In this document: piece by piece, positions 1 through 9,782 of the stretch
Numbering within the stretch: position 1 is the stretch's first letter
How the letters are laid out: every line of letters begins with the position of its first letter
Assembly (NCBI GenBank): GCA_015680685.1
Contig: MNCI01028260.1
Span: 386,748-409,882, forward strand
Direction of reading: 5' to 3'
DNA: 23,135 nucleotides
Source of the DNA: Gnetum montanum
Lineage: Eukaryota; Streptophyta; Gnetopsida; Gnetales; Gnetaceae
Program-made: the position numbers and the translations under genes
The notes under the pieces: model-generated
The model's input: only the letters and a program-made list of their open reading frames with translations
What the model was told of the DNA's origin: nothing
Database searches by the model: none

Positions 1-828
1 ATTGGTCAGATAACCCCCTCATCTTCCGCGGGCCATAGTTTCATTATAACTGCCATCGAATACTTCACGAAGTGGGTAGAGGCTGCTCCCCTTCAAAAAA
101 CTACATCTAAGCACGTGTGCAATTTCATTCTAGAAAACATTGTAACCCGCTTTGGCATTCCCATGACAATCATCACTGACAATGAGCCATAATTTAGCAG
201 CGCCGAAACCAAAGCTTTTTATGAAAATTTAGGGATCAAACACTCGTTTTCATCCCCTTACTATCCTCAGAGCAATGGACAAGTGGAGGCAACAAACAAG
301 ACAATTGTTACAATACTTAAGAAAATGCTTACCTAGAGTAAAAGAAAATGACACGAACAATTGGTGTACGCATTGTGGGCATACTGTACTACGCACCGAA
401 CTTCGACGGGTAGGACACCATACAGTCTTATTTATGGTTCAAAAGCTGTTTTACCTTTGAAACTGTAGGTACCATCTTTAAGGATAACACTTTCTGGGCT
501 CCTTGACGACGGGCAAAACAATGATCTACGTGTCATTGATCTTGACTCGGTAGAGGAAGAACGTGTGCGCGCCCTCAATCAGATCGAATGGTACCAAAAA
601 CGACAATGGCAACGACATCGGGATGACAACAACAAGCGCCCTATCAAAGAAGGTGACCTTATGCTTAAAGCCGTTTGGGACCACCCAGATAAATTCTCAG
701 CTAACTGGGAAGGGCCTTACTTGGTTACTAAAGCATTCAACAATGGAGCATTCAAACTAGCTAACACGGAAGGAAATGAGCTTGCCAATCCGACCAATCA
801 CTTGTACCTAAAACCGTTTTACATTTGA
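1..828 (+). pseudogene. Ty3/gypsy integrase, C-terminal part (element 1), broken
   Basis: Frame 1 reads as the integrase core and C-terminal domain of a plant Ty3/gypsy element. The window opens just past the first catalytic Asp. The second Asp is at 178-180 (ITDNE) and the Glu at 286-288 (NGQVEATNK), with exactly 35 codons between them, so the DX35E spacing is kept. The C-terminal part has the usual EWYQKRQ and KFSANWEGPYLV blocks and ends at TGA 826-828 after YLKPFYI. Four in-frame stops break it (190, 334, 349, 466), and I see no frameshift. All four are explained by single C-to-T or G-to-A changes at Gln or Trp codons. It is the 3' end of a pol gene whose RT lies outside the window. It is a clear relative of the integrase at 16.85-18.04 kb but less decayed. 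Function is integration of element cDNA; this copy is dead. Confidence 0.93.
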
Positions 829-840
829 GTTCAAGCTCAG

Positions 841-1458
841 GTACGCGAAAAGTCCTAGATCATGACTATAAACTGATACCACAGCAAGTTCTGGATCGTG
901 ACTATAAACTGATACCATAGCAAGTCCTGGATCATGACTATAAACTGATACCACAGCAAGTCCTGGATCATGACTATAAATTGATACCACAGAAAAGTCC
1001 TGGATCATGACTATAAACTAATACCACGACTGTCCTGGCATCATGACAATAAACCGATACCCCATAGTGTCCGCAATGATGATAAACTAGCACCCGTCCG
1101 GCACGACAGTAAACTGCCACCACCATCAGAGTCCGCTAAGACTATAAACTAGCTTGCCTCCTCATAGTCCGCTAAGACTAAAAACTGGCAATGTAACGTC
1201 CGCCACGACGCTAAACAGGCAATGTCCAATGGGTTACAACATGAAACTAACCCATGGTAGTCTGCCAAGACTATAAACCAGCAAGTTCATCGCTGGTTCA
1301 TCAATCTGCCACCACATTCACGCTTCATCACTGCATCACCCGCCATCAGGAGATCCTACCAACGCTGCTGCTATCGATATACAACCTGCCGCCGTGTAAG
1401 TCTAAGCTCGATCATTCACTCATGGTTTTCTTGTCTCCTTGGAGTTATGTTTTTGCAG
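841..1458 (+). other. Predicted 3' intron of element 1
   Basis: Twelve bases after the integrase stop lies a strong donor, CTCAG|GTACGC (exon end 840). At 1441-1458 a T-rich tract ends in TTTTTGCAG, followed by GATGACACC. The 618 bases between are mostly tandem repeats. A similar T-rich acceptor followed by GAT occurs after the equivalent repeat array of element 2 (19193/19194) and before its RT frame (14540/14541). Splicing is inferred from these sites only. If real, it would join the integrase 3' UTR to the 1459-2258 spacer. Confidence 0.5.
847..1290 (+). repeat. Minisatellite A, 36-bp units decaying to about 30 bp
   Basis: About twelve diverging copies in direct orientation. The first five are close to 36 bp and carry GGATCATGACTATAAACTG followed by ATACCACAGCAAG. 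Later copies shorten and change to the form GTCCGCTAAGACTATAAACT. The shared core is GACTATAAACTRGCA. Because 36 is a multiple of three, the minus strand over 808-1008 stays open and reads as a repeating 12-residue unit (VYSHDPGLAVVS). Related arrays lie at 4500-4755, 14252-14412 and 18075-18490. Confidence 0.85.
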
Positions 1459-2258
1459 GATGACACCTGAAGGTTTTTGCATAAGAATGCATCTCATTGT
1501 AAGCGATTAGATGAGACAATGTTCATAGCACACATAGCGAGATTAAATCAAATCGTTCACTAGTACATCCTCATTCACCGAGTCATTCCCTATCCGTTCA
1601 CAAACACATTTTATTCACCCATACCTCTGATACATCCAATAAACCCAACACCTTTAACATGTTGTCACGTATTGTCACACATGAGTACAAAATCAATGCC
1701 AAGTTTATAGTTGCTACAAAAGAAAAAACGAGACTCCTGACGCTTCCCATATAAGCCCCAGGCGGGAAGGCAGTTGTCTCAAAACCAAGTACTCATGTCT
1801 AAAAAACGATCGAGAAGCATATAGTTGCATGGCTTTGGCTCTCTGCTAATAGGTCCCCCTAAACATTAAACACGGGCCCTGTTCCTCCAAAGCATGTAAC
1901 ACAACTCCCTGTAGCTTTGTCTTGCCAACAAGTGCTCTTGAACACTAACCAAGAGCCTTGTCCCACCAAAGGACACCCATCGCATGTCTGAACTCCGAGT
2001 CTGCTCAACAATGGCTATTGACAAAGACCAGCATGCCGCACACCCGAGCACCCCATCTCCCAGCATAGTTTCTTGGGGAGTCACCACTCCCCACAATCTC
2101 TCTCCTCCTATCAGCTACAAATTTCCCTTTTCGATCTCATGTACTACTGAACACGGTGCGATGACGTCTAGTCCAGTGGTAAAGGACAAAGTCTATATCA
2201 TGTTGCTTGTGGTGTTTTGCACTTCTTTGTCGATGCTTCTCGGGTCGATTCCTCCAAG
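1459..2258 (+). other. Untranslated 3' spacer of element 1
   Basis: About 800 bases between the predicted splice acceptor and the polypurine tract. Open frames here (for example 1984-2316) are short, overlap on both strands, and match no family I recognise. The last 70 bases (TGTGGTGTTTTGC to the PPT) are clearly related to the same position in element 2 (20030-20078). Long 3' non-coding regions are usual in Tat-lineage elements. Confidence 0.5.
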
Positions 2259-2278
2259 CGTCAACAAAGAGGGGCCAA
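2259..2278 (+). other. Polypurine tract and LTR boundary, element 1
   Basis: CGTCAACAAAGAGGGGCCAA precedes TGAAA, the likely LTR start. The purine run AAAGAGGGG is the expected plus-strand primer for reverse transcription. The same 20 bases recur exactly at 20079-20098 before the LTR of element 2, which supports this being the functional boundary. Confidence 0.75.
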
Positions 2279-2419
2279 TGAAACACCACAAAATTTTGAG
2301 TGTAGTGGTTCCCTAGCAAGAAGCAGGTCCCCGTGACCCACAAACGGCCACGACTACATTTGGCGTCGCACATTGCAACTTCTAGAATCAAAAGGCTTAC
2401 TTTTCGCTAAGTGTAGTAC

Positions 2420-2815
2420 CAGCGTATACGCCCAGCATCAACAGCGTATACGCCTAGCGTATACGCCCGACATTCCCAGCGTATACGCCCAGCATCAACA
2501 GCGTATATGCCCGACATTCCCAGTGTATACGCCCAGCAGACATCTGACTTACGCACCCAATGTACACACCTCGCCTATATGCTCGGCACCACAGATGCAC
2601 ATGCTCGACGATGAAGTCTCAATGACAGAATGGAGACAGCACCGAAGAGTAAGAATTGAAGCAAGTCGGCAGCCGTCAGCGTATACGCCCAGTCATTGTC
2701 GGCGTGTACGCCCAGCGTCCATGGCATTTCCACCCAAGTTCACACGCCTAGCATGCCCAGCGTATACGCCCAGCATGTACGTCGGCCTGATGTAGCGTAT
2801 ACGCCCAGCAGATGT
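2420..2815 (+). repeat. U3 tandem motif with GCGTATACGC palindrome
   Basis: About ten copies of AGCGTATACGCCCAGC or one-base variants. Six lie close together at 2421-2535, and others near 2677, 2700, 2758 and 2793. Each intact copy contains the perfect 10-bp palindrome GCGTATACGC. The copies lie 100-480 bp upstream of the TATA box, where promoter elements of LTR retrotransposons usually sit. Open frames through this block (2373-2795) are a product of the repeat. Confidence 0.85.
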
Positions 2816-2896
2816 AATATGTTGTATATTTGTAAATTGTATGCACCCGGTCAACAGGCCACGTGTCTCCTAACGCGAGTCTAGCGTAACAATCGG

Positions 2897-2904
2897 TATA
2901 AAAA
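2897..2904 (+). promoter_or_regulatory. TATA box of element 1 LTR
   Basis: TATAAAAA in the context CGGTATAAAAACCCC, about 620 bp into the LTR and downstream of the palindrome array. Transcription would start near 2925-2935. Confidence 0.55.
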
Positions 2905-3335
2905 CCCCACCTTTCCACTCCATCCAGACGGTGGGCAAAAATCCCAGAGCATACCAGAGACATTTACGCTGCACACCAGAGCTCAAAACCCTCTTACGCT
3001 GGAAAACCTGTACGCCGCGCATAGTCTTTACGCCAGGCCCACAGCGTAATCCAGCCCAGCCACCCTCCCATCCACTGGGGCTTTTTGTCCTCCTTGTGCT
3101 TCGCCACAACTGCGTTAGACCGGTGCACTATATTCTGATTCTATAATATCATTGTTACATTTGCTGCATAAGATTGTTTACAGTTTACAGTTTTACGTTA
3201 ACTTGGCCCACGCATTCTGTTTATGCTCGTTTACGCTTATGCTCGGTTTGCATCTGTTTTATGCTATTTATGCCGTTTATGCCCATTTACGCATAACCCA
3301 GCGTATAGTGCTTTGGCATACGTGCGGGTAAATCC

Positions 3336-4308
3336 TTGTCTGATCCGCGTGTGAACCACCCAAGGTACTCTACCTTTGTGCATTCCAGCTCGCCCTCAGG
3401 TGAAGGTAGGGTCTTCTGTTCTCGTCCTGCGATGCCACGGTCTCTGTTTCCTTCCAACCGGCGATCGACGATTTCAGGCGGTACACCAGTGGATGAACAA
3501 TCCATTCATGCTGTGATGTTGCCTCCTCCCCCACAGGAAGCAAGTTCAACACCCTTGGTGTTTCATGATGAGGTGATCAAGGTGGACCTTGAGAAGGATT
3601 AAGTCATTATCACATCGATGTTTATCATCATCTACATGGGGCAATGAAGAATTCATAGGGTGCATGTCAACTATGGAACAACAACCAACGTCATCCCACA
3701 CATATTTGTTGATAAGCTCAGTCTTGCTAAAGAAATCAAACCAACAAAGACAACATGCCTTAAATCCTTCAATAGGTCACTTGTCATCATATAGGGAACT
3801 GTCACAATAGCCTTCATGGTAGGGGAGCAATTCCCCACCATCGTTGAATTCATAGTGATTGAGGAGATGACAGGTTTCAACTTGATCTTAGGTAGGCCCT
3901 GGTTAAACCAACTGCGAATCGTCTCCTCCCCAATTCATCATGAAATCCACCTTCCATACGAAGATGTAGAGGTTATCATACATGGTGACAATGCAGCTCC
4001 TTTGTCCATCAATAACATTGATGCTGAACAGGGATCAAAGGTGAAGTTCCTCGGTGACACACCTCCTAGGGAGGATGAAGGCAAAAAATGTGAAACAAAC
4101 TAACCTGAAGAGTCAACGAGAGCCCCTGACCCTCTAAAAGACGCTTTGTGGGCAGAATTTCCCTTTGACATAGCTAACGAAGGTTAGGGTGAGTACCGTA
4201 TCATACTCCAAGCCCTACGTGCCACCTAACCCACTCTGAGTTAGGAAACAATTACATGACTTAGGCATTCCCTTGGTCCAATAGGTGTTGAATCCCTACC
4301 TGTTCCAT
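3336..4308 (+). pseudogene. Ty3/gypsy gag 3' end and aspartic protease, broken
   Basis: Frame 3 can be followed from 3336 to about 4308 through stops only (for example 3600, 3792, the TAA ending the 3816-4103 segment, and several after it); no frameshift is needed. The protease is recognised by TGFNLILGRPWL (about 3870-3905), the family's conserved GRPW flap-side block, preceded by TNVIPHIFVDKL. The usual active-site Asp of D-x-G is Asn here: the codons at 3666-3677 read V-N-Y-G, so the enzyme would be dead even without stops. Upstream, 3336-3600 has proline-rich linker character. The gag core and zinc knuckle are missing. The coding segment runs into an AT-rich, donor-like region near 4309, matching the pro-to-RT intron known for Ogre elements. 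It probably pairs with the RT region at 14.56 kb. Confidence 0.8.
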
Positions 4309-4499
4309 GTTTGTACATTTTTCTTGTTTGCATTTTGCTTACATTTTACATTAGCTTGGTTGTTCGCATTTTTGCATTATTTCCTCCTTTATGCATTTAT
4401 TTCCTTTGTTTGTTCATATTCATTAAGTTTATATTTTTTCTTCATTACTTTTTAGCAATTAGCTTACGCATGAAAATCTCAAAATACATAAACCTATGA
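4309..4499 (+). other. AT-rich start of the pro-RT spacer or intron
   Basis: Base composition changes abruptly to T-rich after 4308. Possible donors are CAT|GTTTGT (4309) or TTT|GTACAT (4313). Neither is strong. The short open frame here (4311-4499) is a run of hydrophobic residues made by T-richness. Confidence 0.35.
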
Positions 4500-4755
4500 C
4501 ATCCTATGGCTCGAAAAGGCCTTGAACTATCATGTGGTTTACCATGGCCTAAAATTGGTAATTAAATCTCCCCTTATCGCATGGTCCATAATGGCCTAAA
4601 ACTACTAGTATGGCCCGCCATGGCCCTAAACTGGCATTGCATGGCCTATGATGGCCCTAAAATGGCATCATTTTCCCTTTCAATGCATGGCCTGAAGTGG
4701 CCTTAAACTATCACTGGGGCTTGGAATGGCCTAAAACTAGCAATCATTTCGCATT
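4500..4755 (+). repeat. Minisatellite B1, ATGGCCTAAAACTRGCA type
   Basis: About seven diverged copies of a 26-46 bp unit with CATGGCCTATGATGGCCYTAAA and a following ACTAGCA or similar. The end form GGCCTAAAACTAGC is also found in the array at 14252-14412, so the two could be the ends of one array split by later insertions. Confidence 0.7.
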
Positions 4756-6427
4756 AACTCACTGCATGATTAACATTCAGCACATAGCAATACATTTCAT
4801 GTGGCAAAAATACACTACATCTCATAAAATAATAGTATTAAATGACATGATAATTAGTAGTACACAAAGTACCAAAATGCCCAATGACAAGGCTCCATCA
4901 GCAGCTACTTAACTAGTGATACTAGTTGGGGGTGAAGGCTCCTCTTCTTCCATCGTGTTGTTGGGGACTATAGCATCGCCTGGTGCCTGTCAATAACAAC
5001 AAAACATAAAACTATAAGTGAGTGTATGATATGCAACTAATGGAAAAAAGTATAAAAAATGAAATAAAGAACTAAATTGAGAGGGTCTTGCTTCAATCAT
5101 GTCTAGAGGTAGGCTATCAAGGCCCTCCTCCAAGTGTTGGAGGATCATAGCCTCTAATAGCCATGTCCAGTCCTCCTAGCTGAAGTCAACATTAGCAAGG
5201 GTCTTGTCTTCATAAATGGTAGTCCATGCAGGTGGCTACATAGAAAAGGTGGTAGAAAAAGCCTTCCTTGAGGGCATGGCAATTAGGGAGCCACTAACCA
5301 CTATCTGGCGAGTGAATACCTCAAAGGCTCGACTCCTGCCAATCACCTCAACAAACATCTCAAGGTGGCGGGCCTTAATGGACTCTTCTTTGAGTTGTTG
5401 TAGATATGCATCTCACTCACGCTTATAGTGGCATTTGTGATTCTTCTGCATGTGCCCCCACTTGCACACCATAGTGCTGAAGCTTTTCCACTCTTGGTCA
5501 TTTTGGGCAAGTAGATCCATCTATAGCCTCTGCTCAATGATCTCCCAGGTAACCTCATTCTTACCCTAGATGACCGATCAATACCTGGCGTAATTGATCT
5601 CTGTGGTCTGCTAGGTACCATCTCTCTGTGCCTGAGATGACAAGAAATCATATTAGAACTAGAGGTCCTTGATCCTTGTTTTTTGGCTCTCCACTATTTC
5701 TAAAAGCTCGTGCATGCATTTTTGATAGGTGCTCATTTGAGCACTTGCAGGTCCATAACACTTTGGCACTGGAAAGTGTGCACTTGCTAACTACCTTGTA
5801 CACAAGGTGAGCCACTTGCTTTGCTTCAGGAGGGTATTTTGGGATGGCATCTACCTTGGACACTTGGTTTGGATCCCAATAATGCTTAGATCTTGTTGGC
5901 ATGCAACAAGCAAATCAACATTAGTCATAGACTAAGCATAAAATTGGTAAAACAATGTAAGTAAAACAAAAACATACATACTAAGCTTAGGATCTACCTG
6001 CTATATGCAATCCACCATATCCTTAAAAATGCCTTCCATGAAGGCAAATTTATCCAGCATCTCTACACATGGCTTTATGCAGTGGGTAGGCATATGTGGT
6101 GGATCACTAGCAGGGATATTTGAGGCTGTAACCCAACATGGTGCAATATTTAGCAACAACTAAATAGCCAAAGATGCAAGAGTAGAAAAACAAAAAGAGA
6201 TGACAATTCAAAGCACCCTTGGGTGTGATGTAGGTGGGTCTCCCAGCTACACACCATCAAAGAGGCTGGCAAAATCACCCTCATCAAGGTGGAACTGCCC
6301 CTCTACATCAAACCAAGCAAGGTCTCTATGGCCTTGTGCACCTCCTCTCTATGTGCCTCCTCCTCCTTAACTTGAGGAGGGGTCATCTCTACTGTTGTCA
6401 CCATTGCTGCTTTGGCATTCCTCTCAC

Positions 6428-6532
6428 CTAACTCACAAATGTAACATAATAGCATTAGTATAATATGATAATAAAACATAAAAAATATAAACATAGAAAA
6501 CATAAAATGAATGCATTTGCACATGTACTAAC
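6428..6532 (-). other. Intron in the antisense gene (105 bp)
   Basis: Donor GTTGCAG|GTTAGT, very AT-rich interior, acceptor GTGAGTTAG|GTGAG. Removing it joins a phase-1 codon as Gly and keeps the reading frame open on both sides (IDVA-G-ERNAKAAM). Confidence 0.72.
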
Positions 6533-7963
6533 CTGCAACATCTATGCACAAAGTGGGTATCTTGAGGTGGATTTTCTTGGTGCTTGCCTGTCCAATAGTA
6601 AGGGTAGCCTCCTCTATTGGGTGTGGCCTCCTAATCTTTGCCTTGGAAGGCCCCACCATTTCCGTGGTATAATGGTTGGCCTTGTTTGCATCCCCAATAA
6701 TAATTGGGGGACACTTGCTCATGCTATCATGGGAGTAATGTGACCATAACCTCCCTAGATGGCCTTTGGTTGTAACTGAGCATGACTCATCGATCTCTTC
6801 TGGGGGGGCCCTACATGTGAGTGGTTGCGATTAGATGCTTGACCCAAGGCTTAGATAGCTATTCAAAATCTTGCACTATCTCATACCCATTATCTTGGAC
6901 CACTAGAAACTCTTTGAACCTTCATAGATATGCTTCAAAGAATGCGAAGTGCACATGAGACCTCGCTTGGAGGTTGTAGCGAAGTTTGGTGATCTTTGGT
7001 TATAGTTCGACAACAAGGAAGGAGGCTTAATTGAACCTCATGCTCTCCTCTAGTACCTCCTTCATCACCCATACTTGCTTCACCCTAAGGATTTTTCCTT
7101 AGTAGAGCAGCTTAGGAAAGGCATGGGCATGAAAAAGAGGGTAGAGCTCTCGGACCTCAAGCACACACACATCTCTAATCATGATGCCTTTGTGAGATTG
7201 GATGATTCCCAACCACTCCTCAATCTCTCCTTTATGATCCACCTATTTACTAGCCTTGTCAATGACCAATGGGCCATCAGAGGGAAGGCCAAAGAGGTCA
7301 GTGAAGAAGGCATCGCTGAGGTCCAACACTACGCTCACTTCATGCACGTGGGTGACAAAGTGGCAAGCATTGTTACTGAAGGAGTCAATAATGGTGACCA
7401 TCTTGGCCACTAGAATGCTTGGGTTAAGGACCAAGAAAAGGTCCATCAACCCAGCATACATGTGTTGACTGGTCAACACCTCTAAGGCCTGATGGCACAA
7501 CCAATGTTGTGCCCCCTTAACATCACTGTACTTCATGATGAGGGTAGCCTCATTGCAGCTTATGGTGATCACCGTCACCTATCCTAAAGCAATTGTAGTT
7601 GTAAAATAGGCAAAAGCAACATTAAAATCAAGCAAGGATAAATCCACTAGTGCATGTGAGTAAGCATAAAAGCTAAATGATAAGCGCTTATGTAGAACAA
7701 ATGGTGTGCGAGACAGAGGTGGTGGTGCAACTGGCTCCTTGAAATTGAGCACACCATTAGCCCACCCATCATTAAGCCAATCATAGGTCTTACATTGCTT
7801 GAATGCCTTTAGGTACTAGGTGGAGTAATTCTTTAGATCGTCTCCCATCTACTCAAGTATGGCATCCCAAAAGTTCAGACTAGAGGAGAACACCTTTAGG
7901 GTAGTGTAGGTCAAGGCAAGAGCCTTTGGCTCATCATGGAGCCCTTGATCATCAACTTTGAAT

Positions 7964-8051
7964 CTGGCATGAAGCATGAGTAGTTATTAGTTAGCAAATC
8001 TAGCATGAGATAATAACATGAGAGACAATGTGAAATCATAGGAGCACTTAC
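7964..8051 (-). other. Intron in the antisense gene (88 bp)
   Basis: The donor AGAGG|GTAAGT and acceptor CATGCCAG|ATTC match plant consensus, with a TGCTAAC branch-point word about 25 bases before the acceptor. The interior is AT-rich. This is the best single splice prediction in the window. Confidence 0.75.
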
Positions 8052-8579
8052 CCTCTAGTGCAATATACTATTTCAAATGGGTTCTAGAACAATGTATGCA
8101 TGTGCAGAGTAATAAAAAAGGAGTTGCTCCTATTATAATAGGAGAACTCCAGCATTCCCCAAATCTTGGATAAGAGATGAGTGCCCTTGGGGCCTCACCT
8201 TGAACCACTTGCTCTATCATCATCGGTCATGAGCTCATCGAACATAAATTTCAATGTCCTAGTTGGCCTCAGGTAGTAATGTCTTAGTGATAGCACCTGC
8301 AACCTCCACTACTAAGTGTGACAACATAATCACATTGAAGTGCTATAGTAGGAATGCTAGGAACTCAGATGCCCCTAACCAAAACCACACCACTTGATAA
8401 TCCACCTTCATATTCAGTGCAGGCGTGTTGGGTACAAGCTCACTCATGTAGCAAAGGATGCCAACAAGCTCCACAACAACTAAGATGGGCTTTAGCAACA
8501 CCTTGTAACCACGAGGCAACAAAGCATAATGTTAGTATACAATAGGTGCATTTTGGCAAAAATTCATTAATTTATGATT

Positions 8580-9060
8580 AACAAAAATTAGCATGACATA
8601 GCATAACTTAGAAAAAATGTCCTAGAGCCTCCTAGGCCCTGTGGGTATAGGACATCAACATACACATTTGACATGTCTGGCACTCATTGGGGTAAAACAT
8701 GTTTTCATAGCATTAACATCTCGTTTCGCATCTTCGCATGTTTGGCAATACACTTCACACATTTTGGCAATATGACATGATCATTGTGTGTTTCACAAGT
8801 TTAACATTTTTGCATAAAATTTTCTAAAATTTTTCTAACTCTGGCCAATGTAATCTATCTAGAAAACTTTGAAAAAATTATAACTCTGGGCTACCAAAAT
8901 GTGAAAATTTTCTAGGTACTGGCTATGCGACCTAGGGAGCGTAGCCCCAAAAACTTTAATTTTTTTTAAATCTAATTGTTGGCTATGCTTAGCCCCCAAA
9001 AATATTCAAAAATTTTGTAAAAAAAAAAAAAAAAACCAAACACAGTCCAAACATCACGTC
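8580..9060 (+). mobile_element. LTR-like fragment related to the element 2 LTR
   Basis: The segment holds TTTTTGCATAAAATTTTC and a CTAACTCTGG word, close to TTTTTGCAAAATTTTCCTAA in the LTR at 20.6 kb. It also holds GGCTATGCG and GCGTAGCC words like the palindrome modules there. A run of 17 A lies at 9019-9035. It is too diverged for me to place its ends. Confidence 0.4.
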
Positions 9061-9782
9061 TTGCACACCCTACACTTCATCCCACCACATGCTCAGCATC
9101 ACCAGGGTTGCGTCCTCAGTAGCCTTACCACCGAGCATTTTTGATGCCACCCCGCTACTGTACACTATGCCATGATCTTTGTTGGATGCCCTGCCGTATA
9201 GGCAGCAGCCTCATCTAGAGACACAAAAGAAAATAGCAGTTCCCCAATGCACCCTAGCCCTAAAATGGTTGCTTATGGCCATCACCGATGCTGTTGTCCC
9301 TGTCCCATGCATAACAGCAAAAAAATAACAAAAAAAAGATAAAAAATAGTGGGTAGGGGCCCCCCTTGTTACGCACTACACTTTGCAGCTAGTGGCCCCA
9401 GAGTCGCAGCCAAACCCTCATCCATGCTTTGCGTGGTAGACAGAAAAAAATATGATAAAACCTGATAAAAAAATAAGATCATAGAAGCTGCAAAAGAGGC
9501 TTGCTGCACCTCAGCTTCATAGATGGTAGCCTTAGGAACACTGCCGTAACCCAAATCACTCATCTTGGGCACTCATCAAAAAGTAAAATTTTTCATAGGC
9601 CTACGGCCATCCCTCCCCCATGCCGCTACACTACCCATCATGGTGTTGGCACATTTTGGCCATTTCATGGAACAACAAAAGTAGAGATACTGGCAAAAGG
9701 CAATATGTAAAACACTTTGTATATACTTTTTCTTAGAATCAGTAATAAAAACTGCAAAAACAAGAACAGGTTATGAGCAACG
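9060..9782 (+). other. Low-complexity, A-rich and C-rich spacer
   Basis: No coding signal was found. It contains A-rich runs (9320-9350, 9445-9475) and words such as CTACACT and GTTGGCACATTTTGGCC. It resembles the 13400-13900 stretch in general texture (A-rich block followed by GGGGGTAG or GGGTAGGGG), so both may be remnants of one LTR or UTR family. That link is weak. Confidence 0.3.

Larger units (their letters stand above)
2279..3310 (+). mobile_element. LTR of element 1 (3' LTR, possibly also 5' LTR of the next copy)
   Basis: It starts with TG right after the polypurine tract. It contains U3 tandem motifs, a TATA box (2897-2904), and a downstream part rich in TTACGC and TTATGC words (3180-3305). 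The right end is not sharp: I see no clean CA terminus. A weak TTGGCATACG match at 3313 could be a degenerate primer binding site. Gag-protease coding in the same strand begins just after (3336), so this LTR may serve two copies in tandem, or gag may have been deleted. Confidence 0.6.
4909..8530 (-). pseudogene. Decayed multi-exon antisense gene, TE type, function unknown
   Basis: Reading down the minus strand, coding blocks alternate with short AT-rich introns. The two clearest introns are 8051-7964 and 6532-6428; weaker ones end near 7579, 6130, 5892 and 4987, and an acceptor with a TACTAAC branch site lies at about 8530. Splicing of 6532-6428 keeps the frame (D-V-A-G-E-R-N). Coding blocks include 8530-8052, 7963-7690, 7578-6533, 6427-6205, 5891-5085 and 4986-4909, ending EEEEPSPP then stop. 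There are many in-frame stops, mostly TAG. Near 7296-7270 the protein reads LFGLPSDGP after EVSVVLDLSD, which weakly recalls plant mobile domain proteins. Antisense extra genes are known in some Tat-lineage elements such as Grande, so it may be one. I cannot assign a function; a decayed host gene is also possible. Confidence 0.6.

Noticed and set aside
1984-2316. 110-codon open frame as a possible env-like third ORF
   Set aside because: It overlaps an open frame on the other strand, shows no membrane or coiled-coil pattern of env-like proteins, and runs across the PPT into the LTR.
2373-2795. 140-codon open frame rich in VYAQHQQRI
   Set aside because: The peptide repeats come from the GCGTATACGC array in the LTR, not from a coding gene.
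7075-7413. Plus-strand 112-codon open frame
   Set aside because: It is the shadow of the minus-strand exon 7578-6533, whose splice sites and neighbouring exons support the minus strand.
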